NCBI RefSeq assembly: GCF_016859125.1 | Contig: NZ_CP069338.1 | Location: forward strand, 682,001-746,000 | Reading direction: 5' to 3' | DNA from: Archangium violaceum | GTDB taxonomy: Bacteria; Myxococcota; Myxococcia; Myxococcales; Myxococcaceae | Length of the DNA stretch: 64,000 nucleotides | In this document: positions 8,056 to 16,121 of the stretch, piece after piece | How positions within the stretch are numbered: position 1 is the stretch's first letter | How the letters are laid out: every line of letters begins with the position of its first letter | Translations under genes and position numbers: made by a program | Notes under the pieces: model-generated | Seen by the model: the letters and a program-made list of their open reading frames with translations, nothing else | What the model was told of the DNA's origin: nothing | The model's database searches: none

Positions 8056-9960
8056 ATGGGCACGTACAAGGAGTTTCACCGCCAGTCCGTTGAGCAGCCC
8101 GAGGCGTTCTGGGCCGAACAGGCCCGACTCATCGACTGGGAGCGTCCGTGGGACAAGGTCCTGGACGACTCACGTCCACCCTTCGCGCGCTGGTTCGTCG
8201 GGGGACGCACCAATCTCTGTCATAACGCAGTGGACAGGCACCTGGCGGACCGGGCGCAACAGCCCGCGCTCGTCCATGTCTCCACGGAGACCCAGGAGCA
8301 ACGCCGATACACCTACGCGCAACTGCATACCGAGGTGAACCGGGTCGCGGCCATGCTGCGCGGACTCGGAGTGAAGCGCGGCGATCGGGTCATCATCTAC
8401 CTGCCCATGGTTCCCGAGGCGGTCTTCACCCTGCTGGCATGCACGCGGCTGGGAGCCATCCACTCGGTGGTGTTCGGAGGCTTCGCGGCGCACAGCCTCG
8501 CCACGCGCATGGATGACGCGAAGCCGGCGTTGCTGGTGACGGCGGACGCGGGCATGCGCGGCGGCAAGGTCATCCCCTACAAGCCGCTGGTGGAGGAGGC
8601 CCTGAAGCTGGCGCAACACCCGCCCTCGCGGGTGCTGGTGCTCGACCGGGGATTGGATCCGAACATGCCCCGCGTGCCCGAGCGGGATGTGGACTACGCC
8701 ACGCTGGCGCGCGAGCACGAGGGCGCACGAGTCGAGGTGGAGTGGCTCGAGTCCTCCGAGCCCAGCTACATCCTCTACACCTCCGGTACCACGGGACGCC
8801 CCAAGGGCGTGCAGCGCGACACGGGAGGCTACGCGGTGGCGCTGGCGTCCTCGATGCGGAACATCTTCACCGGCAAGGCTGGCGAGACGATGTTCACCGC
8901 GAGCGACATCGGCTGGGTGGTGGGGCACTCGTACATCGTCTATGGCCCGCTGCTGGCCGGCATGACGACGGTGCTGTACGAGGGCCTGCCCATCCGCCCG
9001 GACGCGAGCATCTGGTGGCGGCTCGTGGAGGAGCACCGGGTGAACGTGATGTTCACCTCGCCCACCGCCATCCGGCTCTTGAAGCAGCAGGACGCGGCGC
9101 ACCTCTCGCGCCATGACACGTCGAGCCTGCACTACCTGTTCCTCGCGGGCGAGCCCCTGGACGCACCCACCCACGAGTGGATTTCCGCCGCGCTGCCCGC
9201 CACCCAGGTGTTGGACAATTACTGGCAGACGGAGACGGGCTGGCCCCTGCTCGGGCCCTGTCCGGGAGTGGAGGCGCGGCCACGCAAGTTCGGCTCACCG
9301 GGCACGGCCATCTATGGCTACCGGGTGAAACTGCTGGACTCGCAGACGGGCGAGGAGGTGACGCAGCCCAACCAGAAGGGCGTGCTGGTGGTGGAGCCGC
9401 CGCTGCCGCCCGGGTGCCTGTCCACGGTGTGGGGCGACGATGCGCGCTTCGTGTCCACGTACTTCTCCCACTTCGACAAGCCCGTCTACAGCACCTTCGA
9501 CTGGGCCACGCGGGACGAGGACGGGGACTACTTCATCCTCGGCCGGACGGATGACGTCATCAACGTGGCGGGCCACCGGCTGGGCACGCGGGAAATCGAG
9601 GAGGCCATTTGTGGGCATCCCGGCATCGCCGAGGTCGCGGTCGTGGGCGTGAAGGACCCGCTCAAGGGGCAGGTGGTGGTGGCCTTCGCGGTGCCGAGGG
9701 ACGCCTCGCGGATGCGGACGGAGGAGGGCCGCGCGAGCCTCACGCGCGAGGTGATGGCCACGGTGGACAAGACGCTGGGGGCGCTGGCCCGCCCGGCCCA
9801 GGTGCACCTGGTGACACTGCTGCCCAAGACACGCTCGGGCAAGCTGCTGCGCCGCAGCATCCAGGCCCTGGCCGAGCAGCGCGAGCCCGGCGACCTCACC
9901 ACCCTGGAAGACCCGAGCGCCCTTGAGCAGATCCGCGCGGCCCTGACGCCACGCGAATGA
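8056..9960 (+). CDS. prpE: Propionyl-CoA synthetase (acyl-AMP-forming)
   Basis: Cytoplasmic ligase of 634 aa in the acetyl-/propionyl-CoA synthetase family: ATP + carboxylate + CoA gives acyl-CoA + AMP + PPi through an acyl-adenylate. The N-terminal domain has FHRQSVEQPEAFW, FVGGRTNLCHNAVDRHL and SVVFGGFAAHSLA, all typical of PrpE rather than Acs. The AMP-binding signature YTSGTTGRPKG is at 241-251. The adenylation region has DNYWQTETGWP. The C-terminal hinge has GRTDDVINVAGHRLGTREIEE. Lys596 in RSGKLLRR is the conserved adenylation lysine, often controlled by acetylation. ATG 8056 follows GAGAGGAG. Butyrate or acetate as alternative substrates cannot be excluded. No methylcitrate-cycle genes are adjacent. 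Confidence 0.9.
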   Translation: MGTYKEFHRQSVEQPEAFWAEQARLIDWERPWDKVLDDSRPPFARWFVGGRTNLCHNAVDRHLADRAQQPALVHVSTETQEQRRYTYAQLHTEVNRVAAMLRGLGVKRGDRVIIYLPMVPEAVFTLLACTRLGAIHSVVFGGFAAHSLATRMDDAKPALLVTADAGMRGGKVIPYKPLVEEALKLAQHPPSRVLVLDRGLDPNMPRVPERDVDYATLAREHEGARVEVEWLESSEPSYILYTSGTTGRPKGVQRDTGGYAVALASSMRNIFTGKAGETMFTASDIGWVVGHSYIVYGPLLAGMTTVLYEGLPIRPDASIWWRLVEEHRVNVMFTSPTAIRLLKQQDAAHLSRHDTSSLHYLFLAGEPLDAPTHEWISAALPATQVLDNYWQTETGWPLLGPCPGVEARPRKFGSPGTAIYGYRVKLLDSQTGEEVTQPNQKGVLVVEPPLPPGCLSTVWGDDARFVSTYFSHFDKPVYSTFDWATRDEDGDYFILGRTDDVINVAGHRLGTREIEEAICGHPGIAEVAVVGVKDPLKGQVVVAFAVPRDASRMRTEEGRASLTREVMATVDKTLGALARPAQVHLVTLLPKTRSGKLLRRSIQALAEQREPGDLTTLEDPSALEQIRAALTPRE

Positions 9961-10018
9961 ACTACGAATTGGCCGAGGATTCAGAGGTGAGGCGGCCAGG
10001 GTTCAGGCATGAAGCACC

Positions 10019-10513
10019 TCAACGGAAGCCGTCGACGATGAACACGGCCGCGCGAGAGTCATCGATCAACGCGACTCCAGGCGGGGACTCTGGCTTCTTC
10101 CGCAAGCCACCATGACCCAGGCGAGCCACGGCGCAGATGGGAATGGGCTCACCATCCGGAGGGCGTGCCTCGTAGTACCGGATGATGACATTGGGCCCGC
10201 CCGTCCATATCTGCCCGTACAGCCGGGTCAGGGGAGAGAGATACCCAAGCTCTTCGAGCAAGTAGCTCTCGACGGGCCCATCCGTGAGCGAGACCGGGCT
10301 CTGACTGCTCTGGTTGGCATCGATCACGATGGATGCGCTGCTATCCCCGGGGCGGAGCCGCAGGATTCGCATTGCCTCCAAAGCCTTCTGCGCGCACGCC
10401 TGAGGACCTGGACTTCCATCCGCCCGCAGTGACACACCAGGGCCCGTACAGCCGAGCCCCCAGCAGGACAACAGGATGAAGGCCGAGAGGTGGGTTGCTC
10501 TTGTCGAAACCAT
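10019..10513 (-). CDS. Lipoprotein homologous to a kinase sensor domain in this window
   Basis: 164-aa exported protein of unknown function. The hydrophobic leader (AFILLSCWGLGC, Cys22) suggests a lipoprotein, though the lipobox is not canonical. The mature part shows ACAQKALEAMRIL, an EELGYLSPLTRLYGQIW segment, then YYEARPPDGEPIPICAVA. I align this by eye with the C-terminal domain of the kinase at 42215-44230 (CPAGAVETMKTLG, GDWGKLPQKTLLSGRLIFG, EAKVPGGDTFKVCLEV), which shares both Cys positions. It may therefore be a stand-alone version of that extracytoplasmic domain. It lies downstream of the gene at 10569-11219, with a 55-base gap, and is convergent with prpE. Confidence 0.7.
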   Translation of the reverse strand: MVSTRATHLSAFILLSCWGLGCTGPGVSLRADGSPGPQACAQKALEAMRILRLRPGDSSASIVIDANQSSQSPVSLTDGPVESYLLEELGYLSPLTRLYGQIWTGGPNVIIRYYEARPPDGEPIPICAVARLGHGGLRKKPESPPGVALIDDSRAAVFIVDGFR

Positions 10514-10568
10514 GAACCGGAATCCTACTTCCTGGGCGGCGTACTCCCGCCTATGGAACGAATGAAGC

Positions 10569-11219
10569 TCAACGACGGACGCGCGCCGCCAGGGCCGCCA
10601 GGTCCAACTCGACGTAGCCTGGCCGAAGCCCTCCGTCTCTGAAGAGCTCCAGGGTGGCCAGCGCGTGCTCGACCGAGACTTCCTCCTGGCGATAGCGCTG
10701 GTTCTCGGCACGCAGCGCCCTGTTCTCCGCCTGCTTCGCTTGCAGCGCTGCCCGTACTGCCTCGGGGGACTCCGGCTCGGGAAAGACATCGACCTGCCCA
10801 TCCACGACGTCCTTCCCAGCGATCACGGTGAAGGGCAACGACGTGCCGTCCACTCCGATCCGCGATGAGCCGCTGCAACAGGAGGAGCAGGCCCCCACAC
10901 TCAGGACGTGGTCGGGCCCCTCCATCGCATGGTTCATGAGCCAGGCGCGCAGGCGAGGTGAGCCGTGGTGCAGTTCCAACAGGCGCTTATCGACATGGCG
11001 GGGCGGAGTGCCCTGGGTGTCCTCGAGCAGCCCAAGGAGCAGCTCGGCCGATTCGGGGAACCCGGGGAAGAGAACCTGTCGCACCAAGGGGTTCAGACGG
11101 GTCACGAGCTCGAGGAGCTTCTGACTCTCCTCGAGCGTCTGCGTCTCGCACATCAACCGCTGGCACAAGAAACGGAACTCCTCGGACTCGCCCTCATCCC
11201 TCGTGACGAGCAATTCCAT
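10569..11219 (-). CDS. Protein of unknown function with Cys cluster and C-terminal coiled coil
   Basis: 216-aa soluble protein; family not recognised. Two alpha-helical stretches (EEFRFLCQRLMCETQTLEESQKLLELV; PESAELLLGLLEDTQG) precede a small cysteine-rich turn, GACSSCCSGSSRIG, and a beta segment SLPFTVIAGKDVV. Next comes a heptad-like helix, AVRAALQAKQAENRALRAENQRY, likely a coiled coil that could drive dimerisation. No signal peptide. Start chosen at the ATG before ELLVTRDEG. It is probably co-transcribed with the lipoprotein gene just downstream. The Cys cluster might bind metal, but this is inference. Confidence 0.6.
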   Translation of the reverse strand: MELLVTRDEGESEEFRFLCQRLMCETQTLEESQKLLELVTRLNPLVRQVLFPGFPESAELLLGLLEDTQGTPPRHVDKRLLELHHGSPRLRAWLMNHAMEGPDHVLSVGACSSCCSGSSRIGVDGTSLPFTVIAGKDVVDGQVDVFPEPESPEAVRAALQAKQAENRALRAENQRYRQEEVSVEHALATLELFRDGGLRPGYVELDLAALAARVRR

Positions 11220-11408
11220 GACGCCCAGCGTATCCGCTCCAGCTGCCCACCGGGAACGAGCCGCTGGCCGGGGGCCCGAGCGAGTCACGGCGCAAATGGG
11301 GCTGGTCCCTGGCGGCCCACCACACCGTTGATTTCCCGACCCACGAAGTTTGACAGGCGAGCACAGCACGAAGCACAGTCACTTGACAATCTACCGCCAA
11401 GGAACGCC

Positions 11409-11996
11409 ATGGACCTCCCGAAAGGACGCCTTCTCCGCTGGCTCTTGTGCTTCTTCGTCAGCGTCCTTGCGGGTGGCTGCGCGTCTTCTGCTTCAACCCG
11501 ACGTGAAGACGACGCCGAAAACAGAGGGACAACAGAGCAACCGCCAGACGAAAGCGCTTACAGGGACGCAGCGGAAAACCCTCTAAAGCTCCGAAGCTTT
11601 TCATCGGTCCGATTTGCTTCAACGAATAAATGCTCGAGTCCGCAAATGCCTTCAACTTCCCCTGAAGAGAAAGCCGCCCGCATTGCCGCTGCCCTCAATG
11701 GATTGGGTCACATTGCAATGGGACACCCTCTGGAGTGGGCTCATAGATTCAAGGGCGACGCGAAACCAAGGGAAGAGTTCCACGAGGACGCAACCATCGT
11801 TTTCGACATGGTTTCACGTGAGGAGAGCGTCAAGTCAAAGGTGATTCCCAACCCCGCCGAATGCAAAGCAGCGCTCTCCCGGTTTCAGGATATGGTGCGG
11901 TCCATTGATTTCGATGATGCCGCGAGCATGCTCAGCCTCAAGGAATATGCCCGGCAGGCCCTCGAAGCCTTTCTTGGAGAACCGTTTCCCGAGTAA
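11409..11996 (+). CDS. Lipoprotein of unknown function
   Basis: 195-aa predicted lipoprotein: a hydrophobic leader ending VLAGGC (Cys24), then a charged disordered stretch (REDDAENRGTTEQPPDES). The C-terminal part is mostly helical, with KAARIAAALNGLGHIAMGHP and AECKAALSRFQDMVRSI. The ATG at 11409 has AAGGA 5 bases upstream. Third-position GC is visibly lower than in neighbouring genes, suggesting recent transfer or relaxed selection. It is divergent from the 10569-11219 gene, and the metallophosphoesterase gene starts 31 bases downstream. No enzymatic motif seen. Confidence 0.65.
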   Translation: MDLPKGRLLRWLLCFFVSVLAGGCASSASTRREDDAENRGTTEQPPDESAYRDAAENPLKLRSFSSVRFASTNKCSSPQMPSTSPEEKAARIAAALNGLGHIAMGHPLEWAHRFKGDAKPREEFHEDATIVFDMVSREESVKSKVIPNPAECKAALSRFQDMVRSIDFDDAASMLSLKEYARQALEAFLGEPFPE

Positions 11997-12027
11997 GGAG
12001 CCTCAGCTGGCTGCTAGTATCCCGGCG

Positions 12028-12774
12028 ATGAAGATCGCCGCCATCTCCGACATTCATGGCAACCTGGAGGCCCTCGAGGCCGTGCTGGCCGACATCGACC
12101 GGCGCGGCGCCGATGTGATCGTCAACCTCGGGGACATTGTCTCGGGTCCTCTCCAACCAAGCGAAACCGCGGACCTGCTGATTCGCCTCGCTCTGCCGAC
12201 GATCCGCGGCAACCATGAACGACAGCTCCTCGCGCCCGACCTCAAGCGCATGGGTCCATCGGATCGTCACGCCGCGCAATCACTCCGGCCCGACCAGCGC
12301 GACTGGGTGGCCAGTCTGCCGCCGACGCTGTGGCTCTCCGACGAGGTGTTCCTCTGTCACGGCACGCCGGGCGACGATCTGACCTACTTCCTGGAGCAGA
12401 TCACCCCCGCGGGCTGCGGGCCAGCCCCGGTGGCGCTCGTCGAGGAGCGGGCCGGTGACTGCGCGGCTTCGCTCATCCTCTGCGGACACACGCACATGCC
12501 CCGCGTCGTGCGTCTGCGAGACGGGCGCACCATCGTCAATCCGGGCAGTGTCGGTCTCCAGGCCTACGAAGACGAGCGTCCCCACCCGCACAAGGTTGAA
12601 GTCGGCTCCCCGCACGCCCGCTACGCCCTCATCGAGCGCACACCGGAGGGCTGGGCAACCGAATTGCTCAGCGTGGTCTATGATTGGGAACGCGCGGCGC
12701 TCCTGGCCGAGGCGAGGGACCGGCACGACTGGTCGACGGCCTTGAGGACCGGCCTGATGGGACTCGCACGCTGA
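12028..12774 (+). CDS. Metallophosphoesterase, YfcE/MJ0936-like
   Basis: Calcineurin-like phosphodiesterase of 248 aa, cytoplasmic. The metal-binding motifs are all present: SDIHGN at residues 7-12, NLGDIVSG, RGNHE, FLCHGTPGDD and CGHTHMP, followed by VNPGSVG. Small stand-alone enzymes of this type cleave phosphodiesters or diadenosine polyphosphates; the substrate here is unknown. ATG 12028 begins directly with the first strand MKIAAISDIHG. It follows the low-GC lipoprotein gene and is convergent with the XRE-cupin regulator. Confidence 0.88.
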   Translation: MKIAAISDIHGNLEALEAVLADIDRRGADVIVNLGDIVSGPLQPSETADLLIRLALPTIRGNHERQLLAPDLKRMGPSDRHAAQSLRPDQRDWVASLPPTLWLSDEVFLCHGTPGDDLTYFLEQITPAGCGPAPVALVEERAGDCAASLILCGHTHMPRVVRLRDGRTIVNPGSVGLQAYEDERPHPHKVEVGSPHARYALIERTPEGWATELLSVVYDWERAALLAEARDRHDWSTALRTGLMGLAR

Positions 12775-12775
12775 T

Positions 12776-13390
12776 TCAGCGCGGCACACGTGCCATCGCG
12801 AAGTAGATCACGCACTCGCCGCGCCCGACGTTGACGAAGGCATGGGGCACGTCCGCCTCGAAGTAGAAGGCATCCTGTGACGCCACCGTGACGCTCCCGT
12901 CCGGGAAGTCGATGCGCAGCGTGCCCTTCTCCACGACCAGGTGCTTGCCCACCGCCACGCCCTTGCCGGGCAGCTCTCCCGTCGACGCATGGGCCGGCAG
13001 CGTGAAACGGACGAACTCCACGTCCCGCGTCTCGAACGGGGGCACCAGGAGTTGACGCACCACACCGCTCTCCGCGTCGCGGAACGTGGGCTGCTGCGCG
13101 GGAGGCAGCAGCACCCGGGCCTGCTTCGGCCTCGGGCGCGACATCAGCTCCGACAGCCCCACCCCGAGCCCCTGCGCGATACGCACCGCCACCACCAGCG
13201 TGGGGTTGTTCGTCCCCCGCTCCACCTTGGAGATCATCGCCCGGCTCACCCCGGATGCCTCCGCCAGCGCCTCCAGCGTGAGCCCCTGCTCCTGCCTCAA
13301 CTCCCGGATGCGCGCTCCCAACCTCGAGGCCTCCGCCGCTTCCAGCTCGGTCTCTTCCTCTCCACTCGAACTCGACTTGACATTTCTCAT
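12776..13390 (-). CDS. XRE-family regulator with C-terminal cupin sensor domain
   Basis: 204-aa transcription regulator. The N-terminal helix-turn-helix (about 25-80: GARIRELRQEQGLTLEALAEASGVSRAMISKVERG) is of the Cro/CI type. The C-terminal half is a cupin barrel (VEFVRFTLPAH, KHLVVEKGTLRIDF, DAFYFEADVPHAFVN) that presumably binds a small effector. It is divergent from an aldo-keto reductase gene with 120 bases between them, a common regulator-target arrangement. The likely start ATG at 13390 lies inside an inverted repeat and has no Shine-Dalgarno sequence, so leaderless translation or a start further in is possible. Confidence 0.88.
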   Translation of the reverse strand: MRNVKSSSSGEEETELEAAEASRLGARIRELRQEQGLTLEALAEASGVSRAMISKVERGTNNPTLVVAVRIAQGLGVGLSELMSRPRPKQARVLLPPAQQPTFRDAESGVVRQLLVPPFETRDVEFVRFTLPAHASTGELPGKGVAVGKHLVVEKGTLRIDFPDGSVTVASQDAFYFEADVPHAFVNVGRGECVIYFAMARVPR

Positions 13391-13399
13391 ATGTGAGAA
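13384..13399. promoter_or_regulatory. Inverted repeat over the XRE-cupin start, candidate autoregulatory operator
   Basis: TTCTCA, then TATG, then TGAGAA: perfect 6-base arms with a 4-base spacer, overlapping the ATG of the XRE-cupin gene in the divergent intergenic region. The size and symmetry suit an XRE dimer. Confidence 0.45.
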
Positions 13400-13510
13400 C
13401 AGTAAAGGCCCCACCCGAGCGGCTCGGCCCGGGCCCAGCGGCCACCGCCGCATGGGGACGAAGTGCACACGCTGTAGGGAACGCGAAGGTCACCACAGGA
13501 GAGGTGGAGC

Positions 13511-14524
<1,014 letters not shown>

Positions 14525-14545
14525 CAGTCCCACCTCCCTGGCGAA

Positions 14546-14588
14546 CAGGTGGCGGAGAGGCCTCGCCGCCACCTGGTTGATTTTCTCT
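14546..14588 (+). terminator. Rho-independent terminator after the aldo-keto reductase
   Basis: CAGGTGGCGG pairs with CCGCCACCTG (10 base pairs). The enclosed GAGGCCTC is itself self-complementary. The stem is followed by a T-rich stretch (TTGATTTTCTCT). Confidence 0.75.
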
Positions 14589-14811
14589 GAAATCGAGAAC
14601 GTAGGGACCTGTAAAGTTACATCGAGGCACTACGCAAAAGGTGCGGGCCTGCCCGCACATTTTGTCACCTGGATCCGCAAGATTTGTCACTCGGGGAGGG
14701 ACGGGCAGATGATAAATCCCCGGATTCCTTGGGTAGCAACGAAACCTGGACGTCGGCACGCCGCATGCTTGAGGAGCAGGCGGGGGAAGGGCAGCCCTCA
14801 AGGAGGCAGCC

Positions 14812-14985
14812 ATGTCGCAGGTTCGTTCTGTCGTGTCCAAGGAAGCGGATGTCTGGATTCTTCGGCTGGAGAAGGCCAACGGGAAGGTGCAGGAGTACCG
14901 GTGCACCACCGAGGGTCAGGCGAAGCAGCTCGCCATGGTGCTCGCCGCCTCGACTCCGGTGGAGTCGGTCCAGCCTCAGGCTTGA
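14812..14985 (+). CDS. Small protein of unknown function (57 aa)
   Basis: Short gene with an ideal ribosome binding site (AGGAGG, 6 bases before the ATG at 14812) and third-position GC typical of neighbouring genes. The product reads MSQVRSVVSKEADVWILRLE, then NGKVQEYRCTTEGQAKQLA, ending AASTPVESVQPQA. It predicts as a two-stranded sheet followed by a helix, with no signal peptide. The fold may resemble small DUF2188-like or beta-beta-alpha domains, but I do not recognise the family. It lies 89 bases upstream of the alpha/beta hydrolase start. Confidence 0.7.
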   Translation: MSQVRSVVSKEADVWILRLEKANGKVQEYRCTTEGQAKQLAMVLAASTPVESVQPQA

Positions 14986-15073
14986 GGTCGAAGCGGGCGG
15001 TTCCCAGTAACGGCGGAACGTGGCAAGCCGAGGGACCTGGGGAAGTGTTCCCGGTCCCATTGAGGAGCCGCCG

Positions 15074-15934
15074 TTGCCTTCATCCTTCGAATCGTTGACC
15101 GTCGATGCCCACGGCCTGGCCCTCCACGTGCGCCAGCGCAACGCCGCGGGCACTCCCGCCGTCGTGTTCCTGCACGGCTGGTTGGATCATTCCCACAGCT
15201 TCGACCTCGTCGCCGAGCACCTGCCGGACTCCTGGCGTCTGCTGATGCTCGACTTCCGCGGCATGGGCCGGAGCGCCTGGCTGCCACGCCACGCGAACTA
15301 TCAGTTCGCCGACCACCTGGTGGACGTGGAGGCGGTGGTGCGCGCCATGGGGTTGGAGGCGGTGCACCTCGTCGGCCACTCGCTGGGAGGCATCATCGCC
15401 ACGGCGTACGCCGCCGCGCGCCCCTCGCGTGTGCTCGGCATCACCTTGATCGAGAGCCTCGGCCCCACGGGTGGCCCTCCGGAGAACGCGCTCGTGCGGC
15501 TGCGCGGCTTCCTCGAGGACCTCGAGCGCGAGCCCCACCGCAAGCGCTACCCCAGCGTGGAGGCCGCCGCCGCCCGTCTGCGGGAGAACAACCCCTCCCT
15601 GCCCGAGCACGCCGCGCTCCACCTGGCCCGTCACGGCACCGAGTCCGTGGAGGACGGCCTCGTCTTCACGTTCGACCCGGCCCACCGCCGCCGCTTCGCC
15701 TTCGGCTACGACGACGCCCAGTGGCTCGCCATCTCCTCCGCCGTCACCTGCCCCATGCAGCTGCTCCTCGGCAGCGAGGGCTTCCGCTTCGATGACGAGC
15801 GCTCGCGAGCGCGGATCTCCGCCCTTCGCCAGCTCCGCCCTCCCCTCACCCTCCCCGGGGGTCACCACGTCCACCTGGAGCAGCCGGAGGCCGTGGCGCG
15901 GGCCCTGAGGCAATTCATACCCGCCGTCCCATAA
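15074..15934 (+). CDS. Alpha/beta hydrolase
   Basis: 286-aa alpha/beta hydrolase. Motifs: VVFLHGWLDHSHSF (oxyanion HGW), LLMLDFRGMGRS, nucleophile elbow GHSLGG and the late His in LPGGHHVHLE. A helical cap (residues about 135-210) contains FLEDLEREPHRKRYPSVEAAAARL. The TTG at 15074 is preferred because GAGGAG lies 6 bases upstream and the domain starts within 15 residues; a GTG at 15020 would add 18 residues without a binding site. Similar proteins include esterases and serine hydrolases of the MEST/ABHD type. The substrate is unknown. Confidence 0.87.
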   Translation: MPSSFESLTVDAHGLALHVRQRNAAGTPAVVFLHGWLDHSHSFDLVAEHLPDSWRLLMLDFRGMGRSAWLPRHANYQFADHLVDVEAVVRAMGLEAVHLVGHSLGGIIATAYAAARPSRVLGITLIESLGPTGGPPENALVRLRGFLEDLEREPHRKRYPSVEAAAARLRENNPSLPEHAALHLARHGTESVEDGLVFTFDPAHRRRFAFGYDDAQWLAISSAVTCPMQLLLGSEGFRFDDERSRARISALRQLRPPLTLPGGHHVHLEQPEAVARALRQFIPAVP

Positions 15935-16121
15935 GTCCTGCCCGATCACCCCGGCTCGACGGAAAACTCCTTCACCCTACAGGGTAAGACGCTTCCCTCC
16001 GGTCCCATCCGCCCTCGTGGAATTCGCCAACCCCTTGTTTTCATTGGGCCGCTAGTCGACACGCGGTTGGTACGCGTTTTGATTGAAGACGGGCCGGATG
16101 GGTTCGAGGCGAGAACGGGCG

